A DNA stretch of 5,306 bases, from assembly GCA_019348475.1 (NCBI GenBank), contig JAHWJJ010000345.1, positions 1-5,306 of the forward strand, given 5' to 3'. The notes beneath the pieces are model-generated. The model had not been told where the DNA came from. It made no database searches and saw only the letters and a program-made list of their open reading frames with translations. The DNA is from Gemmatimonadota bacterium. Its GTDB lineage: Bacteria > Gemmatimonadota > Gemmatimonadetes > Longimicrobiales > Longimicrobiaceae. The position numbers were made by a program, and so were the translations under genes. Below are positions 4,718 through 5,306 of this stretch, piece by piece (position 1 is the first letter of the stretch; the number at the start of each line of letters is the position of its first letter).

Positions 4718-5306
4718 TTACTCCTCGTCCTCGTCCGGGGGCGGGGCGATGAATACCTTCAGGCGGATCTTCTGCAGGATGTGCTCGTAGATGGCACGCC
4801 CCTTCTCCGGCGTGGCGAGCGCGGCGCTCCCCAGGGTGCCGCGGCTGGCGGGGGGGATGCGCCGAAGCCGCCCCATGGCGAACTTTCGGGACGTTCCGGG
4901 GTCCTCCGTTGGGCCATCCGCCGGGTCCGCGATGCGGTCCAGCAGCACGGCGTCGGGGCGCAGGTGCAGCAGCAGCGACGTGAGCGCCTCGCCGGCGTGG
5001 TCCTGCCGCGTCTCGCCCTCCAGCAGCGCGGACAGGTTCACGTTCAGCGCCTCCACCACGCGCACGCGGGCGCCGGCGGCGCGCAGGGTGGCGATGGCCT
5101 CGGCGTGCGGCACGTGCGCGTTGGCGGTGATGGCGATGAACTCGTCGAACCCCTGCGACGCCCACACGGCCAGCAGCTCGTTCAGCGCGCGGTGCAGCGT
5201 CTTGGCGCGCAGGGCGGCGGTGCCGGCGTACGCGTCCTCGCCGGGAAGGTTCACGCCGTAGTGAAGGGTGGGCGCGCGCAGCACGCCGAACTCCTGCGAC
5301 AGGTCG
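4718..5306 (-). CDS. Creatininase-family amidohydrolase, C-terminal part (runs off the right edge)
   Basis: Partial: 195 residues to the TAA at 4718, with the frame open to the window edge. The family comprises metal-dependent amidohydrolases such as creatinine amidohydrolase, the mycofactocin peptidase MftE and a formamidopyrimidine deformylase; substrate cannot be told from sequence. Visible family features, in order: APTLHYGVNLPGEDAYAGTAAL (the Y-G...GT segment), an amphipathic helix LHRALNELLAVWASQGFDEFIAIT, the metal-site region NAHVPH (5105-5122) where most members have N-G-H-G-G-N, then ARVRVVEALNVNLSALLEG and HAGEALTSLLLHLRPDAV (HAGEALTS at 4976-4999), matching the family's HAGE-x-ETS block. 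Leu replaces the second Glu of that block. The C-terminus is an acidic tail, PPPDEDEE. A GTG at 5284 is not taken as the start because family sequence continues upstream of it (DLSQEFG). No transcriptional link to the following genes is evident. Confidence 0.85.
   Translation of the reverse strand, partial: DLSQEFGVLRAPTLHYGVNLPGEDAYAGTAALRAKTLHRALNELLAVWASQGFDEFIAITANAHVPHAEAIATLRAAGARVRVVEALNVNLSALLEGETRQDHAGEALTSLLLHLRPDAVLLDRIADPADGPTEDPGTSRKFAMGRLRRIPPASRGTLGSAALATPEKGRAIYEHILQKIRLKVFIAPPPDEDEE

Noticed and set aside
3570..5165. 531-codon open frame on the minus strand
   Set aside because: It overlaps the exported-protein and creatininase genes out of frame and reads through the hairpins and tandem repeat. 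Low-complexity Arg/Ala/Gly sequence.

Overview
The window is a very GC-rich bacterial segment in which every gene I can support lies on the minus strand. It therefore reads from high to low coordinates. The composition, diderm envelope genes (TolC-type outer-membrane protein, HlyD-type adaptor) and the style of the intergenic repeats suggest a Gemmatimonadota bacterium, perhaps of the Longimicrobium group. That placement is inference from general resemblance, and other GC-rich diderms are possible.

Layout in transcription order. (1) 5306-4718: the C-terminal 195 residues of a creatininase-family metal-dependent amidohydrolase, entering from the window edge. (2) 4717-4109: about 610 bases without a gene. 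They hold seven copies of an 8-base tandem repeat just after the creatininase stop, two adjacent strong hairpins, and further GC-rich inverted repeats. (3) 4108-3404: an exported protein of unknown function with a clear signal peptide, followed 27 bases later by a good intrinsic terminator (3376-3340). (4) 3403-2643: about 760 bases with no convincing gene. They include a relatively AT-rich stretch at about 2880-2950 and a strong 8-bp hairpin 65 bases upstream of the next gene. (5) 2642-1932: a YIP1-family polytopic membrane protein with an excellent Shine-Dalgarno sequence. (6) 1839-337: a complete TolC-family outer-membrane efflux protein of 500 residues. (7) 299 to the left edge: the first 99 residues of an HlyD/MacA-type periplasmic adaptor.

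The last three genes are co-directional with gaps of 92 and 37 bases and probably form an operon. TolC supplies the outer-membrane channel and the HlyD/MacA protein the periplasmic bridge; the inner-membrane pump (an RND or MacB-type ABC transporter) would be expected beyond the left edge. The YIP1-family protein is the unusual partner. The exported protein is set apart from this operon by a terminator and a long gap, and the creatininase gene has no obvious functional link to either.

I found no CRISPR array, RNA gene, transposase or new defence-like system. The parts most worth a second look are the structured, repeat-rich spacer at 4260-4700, the near-identical start-site sequences of the tolC and adaptor genes, the YIP1-efflux gene association, and departures from family motifs in the TolC and creatininase proteins.
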